NCBI RefSeq assembly: GCF_009806555.1
Contig: NZ_VUOK01000040.1
Coordinates: forward strand, 211,492 to 275,491
Direction: 5' to 3'
DNA from: Methylobacterium sp. 2A
GTDB lineage: Bacteria; Pseudomonadota; Alphaproteobacteria; Rhizobiales; Beijerinckiaceae
DNA length: 64,000 nucleotides
Shown: positions 31,648 through 40,100 of the stretch, piece after piece
Layout of the letters: each line of letters begins with the position of its first letter
How positions within the stretch are numbered: position 1 is the first letter of the stretch
The notes under the pieces: model-generated
Database searches by the model: none
What the model saw: only the letters and a program-made list of their open reading frames with translations
What the model was told of the DNA's origin: nothing
Position numbers and translations under genes: made by a program

Positions 31648-33909
31648 CTAGATAGGGACGCCGTTTGCATGCGCGAAGGCGGTGAGCGCCGGGCGCAGGG
31701 AATCGCCATCGTGCATCCGGGCCATCTCGGTGTCGATGAGTTCGGCGACCGCCTTGGCGTCGAGACTCAGCACCATCGCCTTGACCGGTCCGATGGCGGC
31801 CGGCGACATCGACAGGTCCCGGTAGCCGAGGCCGATCAGCGCCATCGCGTCGAGGGGGCGGCCGCCAATCTCACCGCAGACCGTCACCGGGCAGCCGGCG
31901 GCGTTCGACCGCTCGGCGATCAACCGGAACGCCCTGAGCGCCGCGACGCTGAGCGGATCGAACCGGTTGGCCACCCGGCGATTCTCGCGATCCACCGCGA
32001 ACAGGAACTGCATCAGGTCGTTCGAGCCGACCGACAGGAAGTCGGCCTCCCGGGCGATCTCGTCGATCTGGAACAGCAGCGAGGGCACTTCGATCATCGC
32101 GCCCAGCCGGCAATCGGTCGGAAGCGCGTAGCCGTGGCGCTTGAGATAGGCCTTCTCGCGCTCGACGATGCCGCGGGCGCGGACGAACTCGTCCACCGTG
32201 GCGACCATCGGGAACATGATCTTGAGCGGGTCGCCGTTCGCCGCCTTCAGGAGCGCGCGGAGCTGCATCCGCAGCAAAGCCGGCCGGTCGAGGCCGATGC
32301 GGATCGCCCGCCAGCCGAGCGCCGGGTTCTCCTCCTCGAGCTTGGCCATGTAGGGCAGGATCTTGTCGCCGCCGATATCGAGGGTGCGCACCGTCACGGG
32401 CTTGCCCTTCGAGGCGGCGAACACCTTGCGGTAGAGTTCCTGCTGCTCGGCGGCCGAGGGCATGCGCTGCGCCACCATGAATTGCAGCTCGGTGCGGAAC
32501 AGGCCGACGCCCTCGGCGCCGGTCTCCTCCAGATGGCTGAAATCCACCAGCAGCCCGGCATTGAGGTGCAGCCCGACCCGCACCCCGTCGCGGGTCCGGG
32601 CCGGCACGTCGCGCAGCGCCCGGTACTGCTCCTGCCGGCGGGCGCGTAGCCGCACCATCTCGGCATAGGCGGCCTCGACCTCGGGGCCGGGCCGGACATG
32701 GATCTCGCCCGCCACACCGTCGACGATGATGGCATCGCCCGCGTCGCAGAGCGCCGCGGCGTTCTCCACCTCGCCCACGGCCGGGATGCCCAGCGCCCGG
32801 GCGACGATGGCGACATGGCTGGTCGGGCCGCCCTCCTCCAGCACGATGCCGCGCAGCGTCGAGGCCTCGTAGTCGAGGAGCGCCGCTGGACCCATGGTCC
32901 GGGCCACCAGGATGGCATTCTCGGGCAGGACCAGCACCCCAGCCGCCTCGGGGCCGATCAGGGCGCGCAGCAGCCGGTTGGCCAAGTCGTCGAGATCGTG
33001 CAGCCGCTCCCGCAGGTACGGATCGGACTGCCGCAACATCTTGGCGCGGTTGTCCGACTGGACCCGCTCGACCGCCGCTTCCGCGGTCAGGCCGGAGGCC
33101 ACCGCCTCGCGCATGCGCCGGAGCCAGCCCTTGTCGTGGGCGAACATCCGGACGGTCTCCAGCACCTCGCGGGATTCCGCCGTGCCGATCCGGTCGCCGC
33201 GCTCCACCAGGGCGTCGATCGCCGAGCGCACCTCCTCGATCGCCTCGTCAAGCCGGGCGACCTCGCGCTCGACGTTCTCGGCGATCAGCGTCTTCACGAC
33301 GACGCGGGGCTCGTGCAGCACCACGTAGCCGAGGCCGATCCCATCGGCGAGGGCGATGCCCCGGGCCAGGACCGGGCGGCGGGCGGCAGTGCCGGCATCC
33401 GGTGCCAGCCCCTCCAGCTCGCCCGAGGCGATCATCTCCGAGAGCACCATGGCGGTGGTCTGGAGCGCCTCGATCTCCTCCTCGGAATAGACCCGGTAGG
33501 TCCTGTTCTGAACGGTCAGGACGCCGAGCGTGTTGCCGGCGCGCAGCAGCGGCACCCCGAGGAAGGCGTGATAGGCCTCTTCGCCGGTCTCCGGCCGGTA
33601 CGAGAAGGCCGGGTGGTTCTGGGCGTCGGAGAGGGAAAGCGGCTCGGCCGTGCGGGCGATGAGGCCGACGAGGCCCTCGTCGGTGCGCATCCGGGTCTGG
33701 TGGACCGCCTCGCGGTTCAGGCCCTCGGTGGCGAACAGCTCAAGGGTGTTGTCATCCCGCAAGACGTAGACCGAGCAGACCTCGGCCACGACGTTGGCGG
33801 CGATCAGGACGACGATGCGGTCGAGGCGCGCCTGGGGGCTGACCGGCTCCGCCATCGCTTCGCGGAGGCGGCGCAGCAGCAGGCGCGGGCCTCCGGGCGC
33901 AGCGGGCAT
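31648..33909 (-). CDS. ptsP: phosphoenolpyruvate-protein phosphotransferase PtsP (enzyme I-Ntr)
   Basis: First phosphoryl carrier of the nitrogen-related PTS: takes phosphate from PEP and passes it to NPr, sensing glutamine and alpha-ketoglutarate through its GAF domain. The 753-residue protein has an N-terminal GAF domain (about 20-160), an enzyme I N-terminal domain (about 175-300), the active-site His in GGPTSHVAIVARALGIP, and a PEP-binding TIM barrel in the last 330 residues (motifs RTLDIGGDK, SVGSNDLMQF, CGEIGGRP). The start ATG at 33909 (MPAAPGGPR) is preferred to 33954, which gives an extra basic stretch. Between lysC and prfA is its usual place in Rhizobiales. Confidence 0.95.
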   Translation of the reverse strand: MPAAPGGPRLLLRRLREAMAEPVSPQARLDRIVVLIAANVVAEVCSVYVLRDDNTLELFATEGLNREAVHQTRMRTDEGLVGLIARTAEPLSLSDAQNHPAFSYRPETGEEAYHAFLGVPLLRAGNTLGVLTVQNRTYRVYSEEEIEALQTTAMVLSEMIASGELEGLAPDAGTAARRPVLARGIALADGIGLGYVVLHEPRVVVKTLIAENVEREVARLDEAIEEVRSAIDALVERGDRIGTAESREVLETVRMFAHDKGWLRRMREAVASGLTAEAAVERVQSDNRAKMLRQSDPYLRERLHDLDDLANRLLRALIGPEAAGVLVLPENAILVARTMGPAALLDYEASTLRGIVLEEGGPTSHVAIVARALGIPAVGEVENAAALCDAGDAIIVDGVAGEIHVRPGPEVEAAYAEMVRLRARRQEQYRALRDVPARTRDGVRVGLHLNAGLLVDFSHLEETGAEGVGLFRTELQFMVAQRMPSAAEQQELYRKVFAASKGKPVTVRTLDIGGDKILPYMAKLEEENPALGWRAIRIGLDRPALLRMQLRALLKAANGDPLKIMFPMVATVDEFVRARGIVEREKAYLKRHGYALPTDCRLGAMIEVPSLLFQIDEIAREADFLSVGSNDLMQFLFAVDRENRRVANRFDPLSVAALRAFRLIAERSNAAGCPVTVCGEIGGRPLDAMALIGLGYRDLSMSPAAIGPVKAMVLSLDAKAVAELIDTEMARMHDGDSLRPALTAFAHANGVPI

Positions 33910-34098
33910 CGTTTCGTCGTTCCAGCGTCGGTGAGCGGCCTTGGCGTCGACCACCCTGCAACCTTGGCGCCAAGCTCGGGACGGCCGGCGCCGGATGGAC
34001 CGTGCCGCACGCTCCAGACACGCTCTGGGATCGGCGAAACGGCCCGCGACAGTTCAGGTCACACCATGCGCCCTGATCGAAACCGCGTCGTCCCAGGC

Positions 34099-35334
34099 TC
34101 AGGCCTGATCAAGGCCGTATAGCGAGTGGAGCGTGCGGACGGCAAGCTCCGTGTAGGCGGCCTCGATCAACACGGAGAACTTGATCTCCGAGGTGGTGAT
34201 CGCGCGGATGTTGATTCCCTTCTCGGCGAGCGCCCGGAACGCCTTGGCGGCGACGCCCGCGTGGCTGCGCATGCCGACGCCGATCGCCGAGACCTTCACC
34301 ACATCGGTGGCGCCCTCGATCTGCGCGTAGCCGATCTGCGTCCGCGCCTCGTCGAGGATCTTCCGGGCACGATCGTATTCGGCGGACGGGACCGTGAAGG
34401 TCATGTCGGTGGTCGACTGGTCGCCCGACACGGTCTGGATGATCATGTCGACGTTGATGTTGGCGTCGGCCAGCGGGCCGAAGATCGCGGCGGCGACGCC
34501 GGGGCTGTCCTTGACCTTGCGCAGGGTGATCTGGGCCTCGTCCCGGGAAAAGGCGATCCCGGTGATGATCTGCTGTTCCACGATGTCGTCCTCGTCGCAG
34601 ATGAGGGTGCCCGGGCGCGCGGCGTCCGGCGGATCGAAGGAGGAGCGCACGGTCGTCGGCACCCGGTGGACCATGGCGAGCTCCACCGAGCGCACCTGCA
34701 GCACCTTGGCCCCCAGCGAGGCCATCTCCAGCATCTCCTCGAAGGTGACCCGCTCCATACGGCGGGCCTTCGGCACGATGCGCGGATCCGTGGTGTAGAC
34801 CCCGTCCACGTCCGTGTAGATGTCGCAGCGCTCGGCGCCGATCGCGGCCGCCACCGCTACCGCGGAGGTGTCGGAGCCGCCGCGGCCCAGCGTCGTCACC
34901 CGGCCGGTCTCGGCATGGATGCCCTGGAAGCCCGCGATCACGGCGACCTCGCCCTTGGCGAATCCGGCTTCGAGGTTCTTCGGGTCGATCTCGGCGATGC
35001 GGGCCGAGCCGTGCGCGTCCGAGGTCACGACCGGGATCTGCCAGCCCTGCCAGGAGCGGGCCTTCAGCCCGTCCTTCTGCAGCGCGATCGCCAGGAGGCC
35101 GGCGGTGACAAGCTCACCCGAGGCGACGACGGCGTCGTATTCTTTCGGATCGTAGAGCGGGTTGGCGTCCTTGACCCAGTCGACCAGTTCGTTGGTCTTG
35201 CCCGACATGGCCGAGACGATCACGGCGACGTCGTAGCCGGCCGCCACCTCGCGGGCGACGTGGCGCGCCACGTTGCGGATGCGATCGACGTTGGCGACGG
35301 AGGTGCCGCCGAATTTCATCACCAGACGGGGCAT
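34099..35334 (-). CDS. lysC: aspartate kinase
   Basis: Phosphorylates aspartate, the first step toward lysine, threonine, methionine and diaminopimelate. The 411-residue protein has KFGGTSVAN (7-15) and the GRGGSDTSAVAVAAA region (about 170-184) of the amino-acid kinase domain, and two ACT domains in the last 150 residues (for example VKDSPGVAAAIFGPLADANINVDMI), which bind feedback inhibitors. The ATG at 35334 (MPRLVMKFGG) is the family start. It runs divergently from ubiG across about 220 bases. asd and dapB, the next pathway genes, lie 13 and 21 kb away in this window, not in an operon with it. Confidence 0.96.
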   Translation of the reverse strand: MPRLVMKFGGTSVANVDRIRNVARHVAREVAAGYDVAVIVSAMSGKTNELVDWVKDANPLYDPKEYDAVVASGELVTAGLLAIALQKDGLKARSWQGWQIPVVTSDAHGSARIAEIDPKNLEAGFAKGEVAVIAGFQGIHAETGRVTTLGRGGSDTSAVAVAAAIGAERCDIYTDVDGVYTTDPRIVPKARRMERVTFEEMLEMASLGAKVLQVRSVELAMVHRVPTTVRSSFDPPDAARPGTLICDEDDIVEQQIITGIAFSRDEAQITLRKVKDSPGVAAAIFGPLADANINVDMIIQTVSGDQSTTDMTFTVPSAEYDRARKILDEARTQIGYAQIEGATDVVKVSAIGVGMRSHAGVAAKAFRALAEKGINIRAITTSEIKFSVLIEAAYTELAVRTLHSLYGLDQA

Positions 35335-35552
35335 GGTCTCTCGATCGCGGGGTCCCGATGGCGCGGGTTCTTCGAAAGCTGCTGGACAGAACCGAAGCGG
35401 GTCGGTCCCAAGGGTGTGGGGCGGGTACAAGCGGCTCGGTAAGGTGTCAACAACCGGCCAAGCAGGACGCCCCGATGGCGCCTGCACGCCGCGGCGACTC
35501 CGATGACGCCGTCGTGCTAAGGCGCAGGCAGACTTTCGAGGACGGGACGCGC

Positions 35553-36314
35553 ATGGACAGGGCAGCCACGGATCGCGGCAATGGCGGATTCGTCGACCAC
35601 GGCGAGGTTGCCCGCTTCGATGCGCTCGCTGCGACGTGGTGGGACGAGGCCGGGCCGATGCGGGTGCTGCACCGCTTCAACCCGGTGCGACTCGCCTATC
35701 TCCGCGACTTCCTCTGCCGCCATCACGGACGCGATCCGCGCGCGCCCTTCCCGCTCCATGGCCTCACGATCTGCGATGTCGGCTGCGGCGGCGGCGTGCT
35801 GTCGGAGCCGCTGGCCCGGCTCGGCGCGACCGTGACGGGGCTGGACCCGGCCGAGCAGAACATCGCGGTGGCCCGATCCCATGCCGAGGCGGCGGGCGTG
35901 CCGGTCACGTATCGCGGCGAGACGATCGAGGCGGTCGTGGCCGCGGGCGAAAGCTTCGACGCCGTGCTGATCATGGAGGTCGTCGAGCACGTCTCCGACA
36001 TGCCGGCCTTCGTGCGCACGGCCTGCGCGGCGGTGAAGCCGGGCGGGATGCTGTTCGCCGCGACGCTCAACCGGACGATGCGCTCCTTCGCGCTCGCGAT
36101 CGTGGGCGCAGAGTACGTCCTCGGCTGGCTGCCTCGGGGCACGCACAAGTGGGAAAAATTCGTGACGCCGGACGAGCTCGGCCGCGCGATCCAGGCGGGC
36201 GGCCTGTCGGTGACCGATACGGTCGGCGTGGTCTACAACCCGCTGACCGACGGCTGGCGCACCGGCCGCGACAAGGCGGTGAACTACATGGTCGCAGCCG
36301 AGCGGCGGAACTGA
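35553..36314 (+). CDS. ubiG: bifunctional 2-polyprenyl-6-hydroxyphenol / 3-demethylubiquinol O-methyltransferase
   Basis: Catalyses both O-methylations of ubiquinone biosynthesis. The 253-residue product has FDALAATWWDEAGPMRVLHRFNPVRLAYL (the UbiG N-terminus; about 20-48), SAM motif I VGCGGGVLSEPLARLG (about 77-92), and FVTPDELGRAIQ further on. Start is the ATG at 35553 (MDRAATDRGN); the frame upstream is Arg/Gly-rich shadow. It is divergent from lysC, an arrangement conserved in Rhizobiales. A PEBP gene follows 46 bases later. Confidence 0.95.
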   Translation: MDRAATDRGNGGFVDHGEVARFDALAATWWDEAGPMRVLHRFNPVRLAYLRDFLCRHHGRDPRAPFPLHGLTICDVGCGGGVLSEPLARLGATVTGLDPAEQNIAVARSHAEAAGVPVTYRGETIEAVVAAGESFDAVLIMEVVEHVSDMPAFVRTACAAVKPGGMLFAATLNRTMRSFALAIVGAEYVLGWLPRGTHKWEKFVTPDELGRAIQAGGLSVTDTVGVVYNPLTDGWRTGRDKAVNYMVAAERRN

Positions 36315-36360
36315 ACTGCGCTCCCCCTTCGCCGTTGGCACTCCGGCGGAGACGACGGCG

Positions 36361-36930
36361 ATGCTCGAGAAGATACCCAGCGTTGTGGGCGAAGCCCTGT
36401 CGGGCCTGAGGGCCGGCATCGAGAAGACGGCGTTCCACGAAGTCTTTCCGGACGTTCCGGCCTCGCTCACGCTGAGCAGTTCCGCCTTCGCCGATGGGGC
36501 CGCGATGCCGGCCCGCTTCACCGCGGATGGCGCGGGTGTGTCGCCGCCGCTCGCCTGGAGCGGCCTGCCGCCGGGCACGGAATCCCTGGTGCTTCTGGTG
36601 GAGGATGCCGGCAGCCCGACGCCGCATCCGCTGGTCCATCTGATCGCCTGGAATCTCCCCGCCGGTCTGGCCGGCCTGGGCGAAGGGGATGTCTCGAAGC
36701 CCGCCACCGATCCGAGCCTTCCGCTCGGTCGGAACAGCTTCCTGCAGACGGCCTGGCTTCCGCCGGATCCGCCCAGCGGTCACGGCCAGCACGCATATCT
36801 GTTCCAGATCTATGCCCTGCGTCAGCGCCTCGACCTCGCGGAAAATCCGGGTCGCGGGACTCTTCTCAAGGCGATGGAAGGCCTCGTCGCGGCCAAGGGC
36901 ATGCTGATCGGAACTTACGCGCGTGCATGA
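36361..36930 (+). CDS. YbhB/YbcL family Raf kinase inhibitor-like protein (PEBP)
   Basis: The 189-residue protein is a phosphatidylethanolamine-binding protein-like fold. Visible features are FTADGAGVSPPLAWSGLPPGTESLVLLVEDAG (about 53-84, ligand pocket region with the D-x-D/E pattern) and HPLVHLIAWNLP (about 89-100). The first 30 residues are an extra helix not present in E. coli YbhB. No signal peptide is seen, so it is cytoplasmic. The biological role of bacterial YbhB-like proteins is unclear. It may be transcribed with ubiG. Confidence 0.85.
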   Translation: MLEKIPSVVGEALSGLRAGIEKTAFHEVFPDVPASLTLSSSAFADGAAMPARFTADGAGVSPPLAWSGLPPGTESLVLLVEDAGSPTPHPLVHLIAWNLPAGLAGLGEGDVSKPATDPSLPLGRNSFLQTAWLPPDPPSGHGQHAYLFQIYALRQRLDLAENPGRGTLLKAMEGLVAAKGMLIGTYARA

Positions 36931-37065
36931 ATGTCAACGGATTTCGCTCGATATGGGCGAGAACCTCACGCAATGCGTTGTGCCAAGGTTGGAGTGCTTC
37001 TAGTATTGCTCTGAGCATCCCCGAGGTCGGGCAGCACCTTCGAAGCGTGATGGGAGAGCAGGCCT

Positions 37066-37686
37066 GTGGGGGTCGACGCGCGGCCAAGGCGGCGGGGCAG
37101 TGAACGTGTGGCACGCGCGCTCGCCGCGTCGGATGTCGGCACCTGGGAATGGCATCTCGACGACGGGGTCCTGCGCTGCGACGCGGTCGCGGCGGCGATG
37201 CTTGGTGTGCCCCGGGCCCGGGGCGACCGCGGCAGCACCTTCGCGGTACTGCTCGACCGCGTCCATCCGGACGATCAACCACGGATCGGTTCGCTGATCG
37301 ACGACCGCCGCCGGCGAGGCGGCCTGTTCGTGGCCCGATTCCGGACGGTTCCGGAGGCCGATGACGTGCGGTGGGTTCTGGCACGCGGGCGCTTCAATCG
37401 GGATGCCGGGGATCGCGTTGGCGAGGCGCGCGGGATCGTCATCGATGTGACGGCGAGCAGCCAGGATGGCTTTCTCGACGACGCCGCCTTCTCGGCCGCG
37501 GAGGACGCGACCGGCGGACTCGATCGGGTGGCCGAGCTGGCGCTGATGCTGTTCGAGTCGGCGGCCTCGAACCTGCGCCAGCAGGAGTTCGATCGGCTCA
37601 AGCCGGTGCTCGACGTCCTGCTGCACGAGATCGGGCGTCAGCTCGTGGAGCTTCCGCCTACCGCGCATCTCGACATCATTCACTGA
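37066..37686 (+). CDS. PAS-domain protein without output domain
   Basis: The 206-residue protein begins at a GTG (37066) with a GGGAGAG ribosome site. Residues about 20-135 form a PAS-like sensor (GTWEWHLDDGVLRCD start, DRVHPDDQPR core, GEARGIVIDVTA end strand, the PAC pattern). The C-terminal 60 residues are helical and acidic (LALMLFESAASNLRQQEF) with no kinase, GGDEF, EAL or HTH domain. It may be a sensor adaptor that works on another protein. Ligand unknown; the flavin-type and heme-type residues cannot be assigned. Confidence 0.75.
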   Translation: MGVDARPRRRGSERVARALAASDVGTWEWHLDDGVLRCDAVAAAMLGVPRARGDRGSTFAVLLDRVHPDDQPRIGSLIDDRRRRGGLFVARFRTVPEADDVRWVLARGRFNRDAGDRVGEARGIVIDVTASSQDGFLDDAAFSAAEDATGGLDRVAELALMLFESAASNLRQQEFDRLKPVLDVLLHEIGRQLVELPPTAHLDIIH

Positions 37687-37850
37687 GCCTCATGACCCGG
37701 CTGCGCCTTGCCTTGCCGTGGGGAATCCTGATATGGCGGCGCCATTCCGCGATGCGTGTGCCGTGATCGCCGGACGCGAGCGCGCGTCCAGCCCCGCGAC
37801 GACGTTCCCGATACACTTTCCATGGACGGCCCTCCGGGCTCGAGAGACCG

Positions 37851-37976
37851 ATGAAGATCCGCAACTCCCTCAAGTCCCTGCGCGGCCGCCACCGGGACAA
37901 CCAGCTCGTGCGCCGCAAGGGCCGGGTCTACGTGATCAACAAGACCCAGAAGCGCTTCAAGGCTCGTCAGGGCTGA
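37851..37976 (+). CDS. ykgO: 50S ribosomal protein bL36, cysteine-free type (YkgO-like)
   Basis: A 41-residue ribosomal protein starting MKIRNSLKSLRGRHRDNQLV. It contains no cysteine, so it is the zinc-independent C-minus form of L36 rather than the zinc-ribbon form. Such forms often replace the zinc form under zinc limitation, but in many alphaproteobacteria this is the only L36. It lies alone between a PAS gene and a TPR gene, with its own terminator 30 bases downstream. No Zur box (GTTATAATATAAC type) was visible upstream. Confidence 0.93.
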   Translation: MKIRNSLKSLRGRHRDNQLVRRKGRVYVINKTQKRFKARQG

Positions 37977-38007
37977 GCCAAACAGTCTGGCCAAGGTCGG
38001 ACTCCTG

Positions 38008-38037
38008 CAGCCGCTCCCGCTTGGGCGCGGCTGTTTT
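38008..38037 (+). terminator. intrinsic terminator after ykgO
   Basis: CAGCCGC and GCGGCTG arms (with an inner CCC/GGG pairing) followed by TTTT form a rho-independent terminator 31 bases after the ykgO stop. It isolates ykgO from the TPR gene downstream. Confidence 0.85.
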
Positions 38038-38095
38038 CGCATGCGCGGCACCGCGGCGCGTTGACGGGTCGGTCGGCGGGGCACACTCTGGCGGC

Positions 38096-38707
38096 ATGAT
38101 GCCGGCCCGCCTCCTCGCCGCCCTGGTCTGCCTCTCGGCGCTGACTGCCGCGTCACCCGCTGCACGGGCGGCGCCGGAGCCGAATCGCCAGGGTCGCACG
38201 GCGCCGGAAGCGAAGCCCGCGCCGAAGCCCCCGAGCCTCGACGATCTGTTCGCCCGCCTGCGCGCCAGCGAGGATCCGGTCGAGGCCAAGGGCATCGCGC
38301 GGCTCATCGAGCGGCGCCTCGCCGGTTCTGGCAGCCCGACCGCCGACCTTCTGACGGATCGTGCCCGTCAGGCCGTCACGGCGCACGACTTCCCCCTCGC
38401 GGCCGAGCTGATGGACCGCGTGACAGCCCTTGAGCCCGACTGGTCGGAGGGCTGGAATCGGCGCGCCACGGTGTTCTGGCTGCTGACCGACAAGGACGAT
38501 GCGATCGGCGACCTGAAGCGCGCGCTGGTCCTGGAGCCGCGCCACTTCGAGGCCTGGGCGGCTTTGGGCCGGATCTACGAATCGCAGGAGGACAAGGCGC
38601 GGGCGCTGGCGGCCTTCCGCCGGGCCAAGGCACTTTACCCGCAGATGGACAAGATCGGCGAGGCGATCGACCGCCTCGCGCCGGAGGTCGACGGCCGCGA
38701 CCTGTGA
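38096..38707 (+). CDS. secreted tetratricopeptide-repeat protein
   Basis: The 203-residue product has a signal peptide (about 1-25, ending ARAA), a Pro/Ala linker, and then three or four TPR-like units (about 90-185: ELMDRVTALEPDWSEGWNRRATVFWL, DLKRALVLEPRHFEAWAALGRIYES, AFRRAKALYPQM). Such proteins serve as periplasmic scaffolds. The ATG at 38096 (MMPARLLAAL) gives the signal peptide; the open frame upstream runs through ykgO in another frame. It overlaps the next gene by four bases, so it is coupled to the hydrolase. Confidence 0.85.
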   Translation: MMPARLLAALVCLSALTAASPAARAAPEPNRQGRTAPEAKPAPKPPSLDDLFARLRASEDPVEAKGIARLIERRLAGSGSPTADLLTDRARQAVTAHDFPLAAELMDRVTALEPDWSEGWNRRATVFWLLTDKDDAIGDLKRALVLEPRHFEAWAALGRIYESQEDKARALAAFRRAKALYPQMDKIGEAIDRLAPEVDGRDL

Positions 38708-39720
38708 CCCGGGTCCTCGGTATTCTCCTCACGCTCGCGGCCCTGCCCGTTGCGGTGCTGGGCCTCGTCCTAATCCTCGGTGTGCTGGCGACCCTCGCCA
38801 TCACGATGCGGGTCAGTGCCGCCTACCCGCCGGCCGGCCCCTTCGTCGCCGTGTCCGGCGGGCGCCTCGCCACGATTCAGGACGGTCCGGCGGATGGTCC
38901 GCCGATCGTCCTCCTGCACGGCGCCTCGGCCAACGCATCGGACCCGATGGAGGGCATCGGCCGCCGCCTCGCCGCGCGGGGCTTCCGGGTCATCGCCTTC
39001 GACCGTCCGGGCTTCGGCTGGAGCGACCGCATCGCCGGCGCCGGGGCCGCCGCACCGGCCGTGCAGGCGCGCCTGATCGCGGAGGCCTTGACCGAGATGG
39101 GGGTCGGTCCGGCGATCGTGTTCGGCCATTCCTGGGCCGGTTCGCTGGCTCTGGCGCTCGCCCTCGATCACCCGGAGCGGGTCTCGGCCCTCGTCCTTGC
39201 GGCGCCCGTCGCCATGCCGATGCCGGACCGGCTGCCGGGTCTGCCCTGGTACTGGCGGCTCGCCGTTCAACCGCCCGTGGCGTGGCTGCTCAGCCGCACG
39301 GTCGGGCCGCCGCTGGCGCAGCGCTTCCTGCCGGAGGCGGCCCGCCGGGTGTTCACGCCCCAGCCGGAACATCCGGACTATCCGGAACTCGCCCGGGCGG
39401 CGCTGGTCCTGCGGCCGGGTACGCTGCTTGCCAACGTGCAGGATCTGCTTGGCCTCACGAAGGCGCTGGCCGCCCAGGCTCCACGCTACGGCGCAATCCG
39501 GATGCCCACCCTGGTCATCGCCGGCGAGGCCGATCCGATCGTGCGCAGCGCGGAGCAGGCGGTGCCGCTCGCGCGTGCGATCCCGGGGGCACGGCTGGTC
39601 CTGCTGCCGGGGATCGGCCACATGCTCCAGTACGTGGCATCGGAGCGCGTGACGGAGGAGATCGCACGGCTGTCTGCCGGTTCCACCAATGCGGCGACGG
39701 CGGTTCCCGCCGCCCATTGA
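38704..39720 (+). CDS. alpha/beta hydrolase with N-terminal membrane anchor
   Basis: The 338-residue protein begins at a GTG overlapping the TPR gene stop. Residues 1-35 are a long hydrophobic helix (signal anchor), then a hydrolase domain: VLLHGASANASD (oxyanion hole HG), the nucleophile elbow GHSWAG with Ser near 141, the acid in AGEADPIVRS, and His in GIGHMLQYV near 305. This is a typical esterase/epoxide-hydrolase-like family; substrate unknown. The catalytic domain probably faces the periplasm. The 236-bp repeat element begins about 140 bases after its stop. Confidence 0.88.
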   Translation: MTRVLGILLTLAALPVAVLGLVLILGVLATLAITMRVSAAYPPAGPFVAVSGGRLATIQDGPADGPPIVLLHGASANASDPMEGIGRRLAARGFRVIAFDRPGFGWSDRIAGAGAAAPAVQARLIAEALTEMGVGPAIVFGHSWAGSLALALALDHPERVSALVLAAPVAMPMPDRLPGLPWYWRLAVQPPVAWLLSRTVGPPLAQRFLPEAARRVFTPQPEHPDYPELARAALVLRPGTLLANVQDLLGLTKALAAQAPRYGAIRMPTLVIAGEADPIVRSAEQAVPLARAIPGARLVLLPGIGHMLQYVASERVTEEIARLSAGSTNAATAVPAAH

Positions 39721-39858
39721 GGCGCCGCTTTCTCAACGCGGAGCGGAGCCATCCAGGCCGGTGCAACGGCCGCAGATGTTGCGCGGCCCTCAAGTCGATC
39801 CGCTTGCGATCCCCACAGGTGGGAGCCTTCGGCCCCTGAACCCGAAACCCCTCATGCC

Positions 39859-40094
39859 AGCCCTTTCAAGGTGTTTGGGCTAGATGCAGGGATCCCACCT
39901 ATGCCGCTTCTAACCGACTGATGGATCAGGCGTATTCCCCATCCCCCTTGCGGGGAGGGGCCGGGGGTGGGGGTGGCGCAGACGGCACCGCAGCGTTCAA
40001 TCCTGAGCCACCCCCACCTCCAACTCCTCCCCGCAAGGGCGAGGAGCGCGCGTCCGGTCGGTCTCCCGCCGGTCCGAATACACCTAAAAGGGCT
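39859..40094. mobile_element. 236-bp intergenic element with terminal inverted repeats (copy 1)
   Basis: The element starts AGCCCTTTCAAGGTGTTTGG and ends with the inverted form (...CACCTAAAAGGGCT), giving imperfect terminal repeats of about 20 bases. Inside is a long C-rich then G-rich inverted repeat (near 39.94-39.98 and 40.01-40.05 kb) that would fold into one hairpin. It carries no gene. Its length equals that of the copy at 56825. It ends seven bases before the pyk stop, so the hairpin could serve as the pyk terminator. No clear target duplication is visible for this copy. Confidence 0.75.
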
Positions 40095-40100
40095 GGCCGG

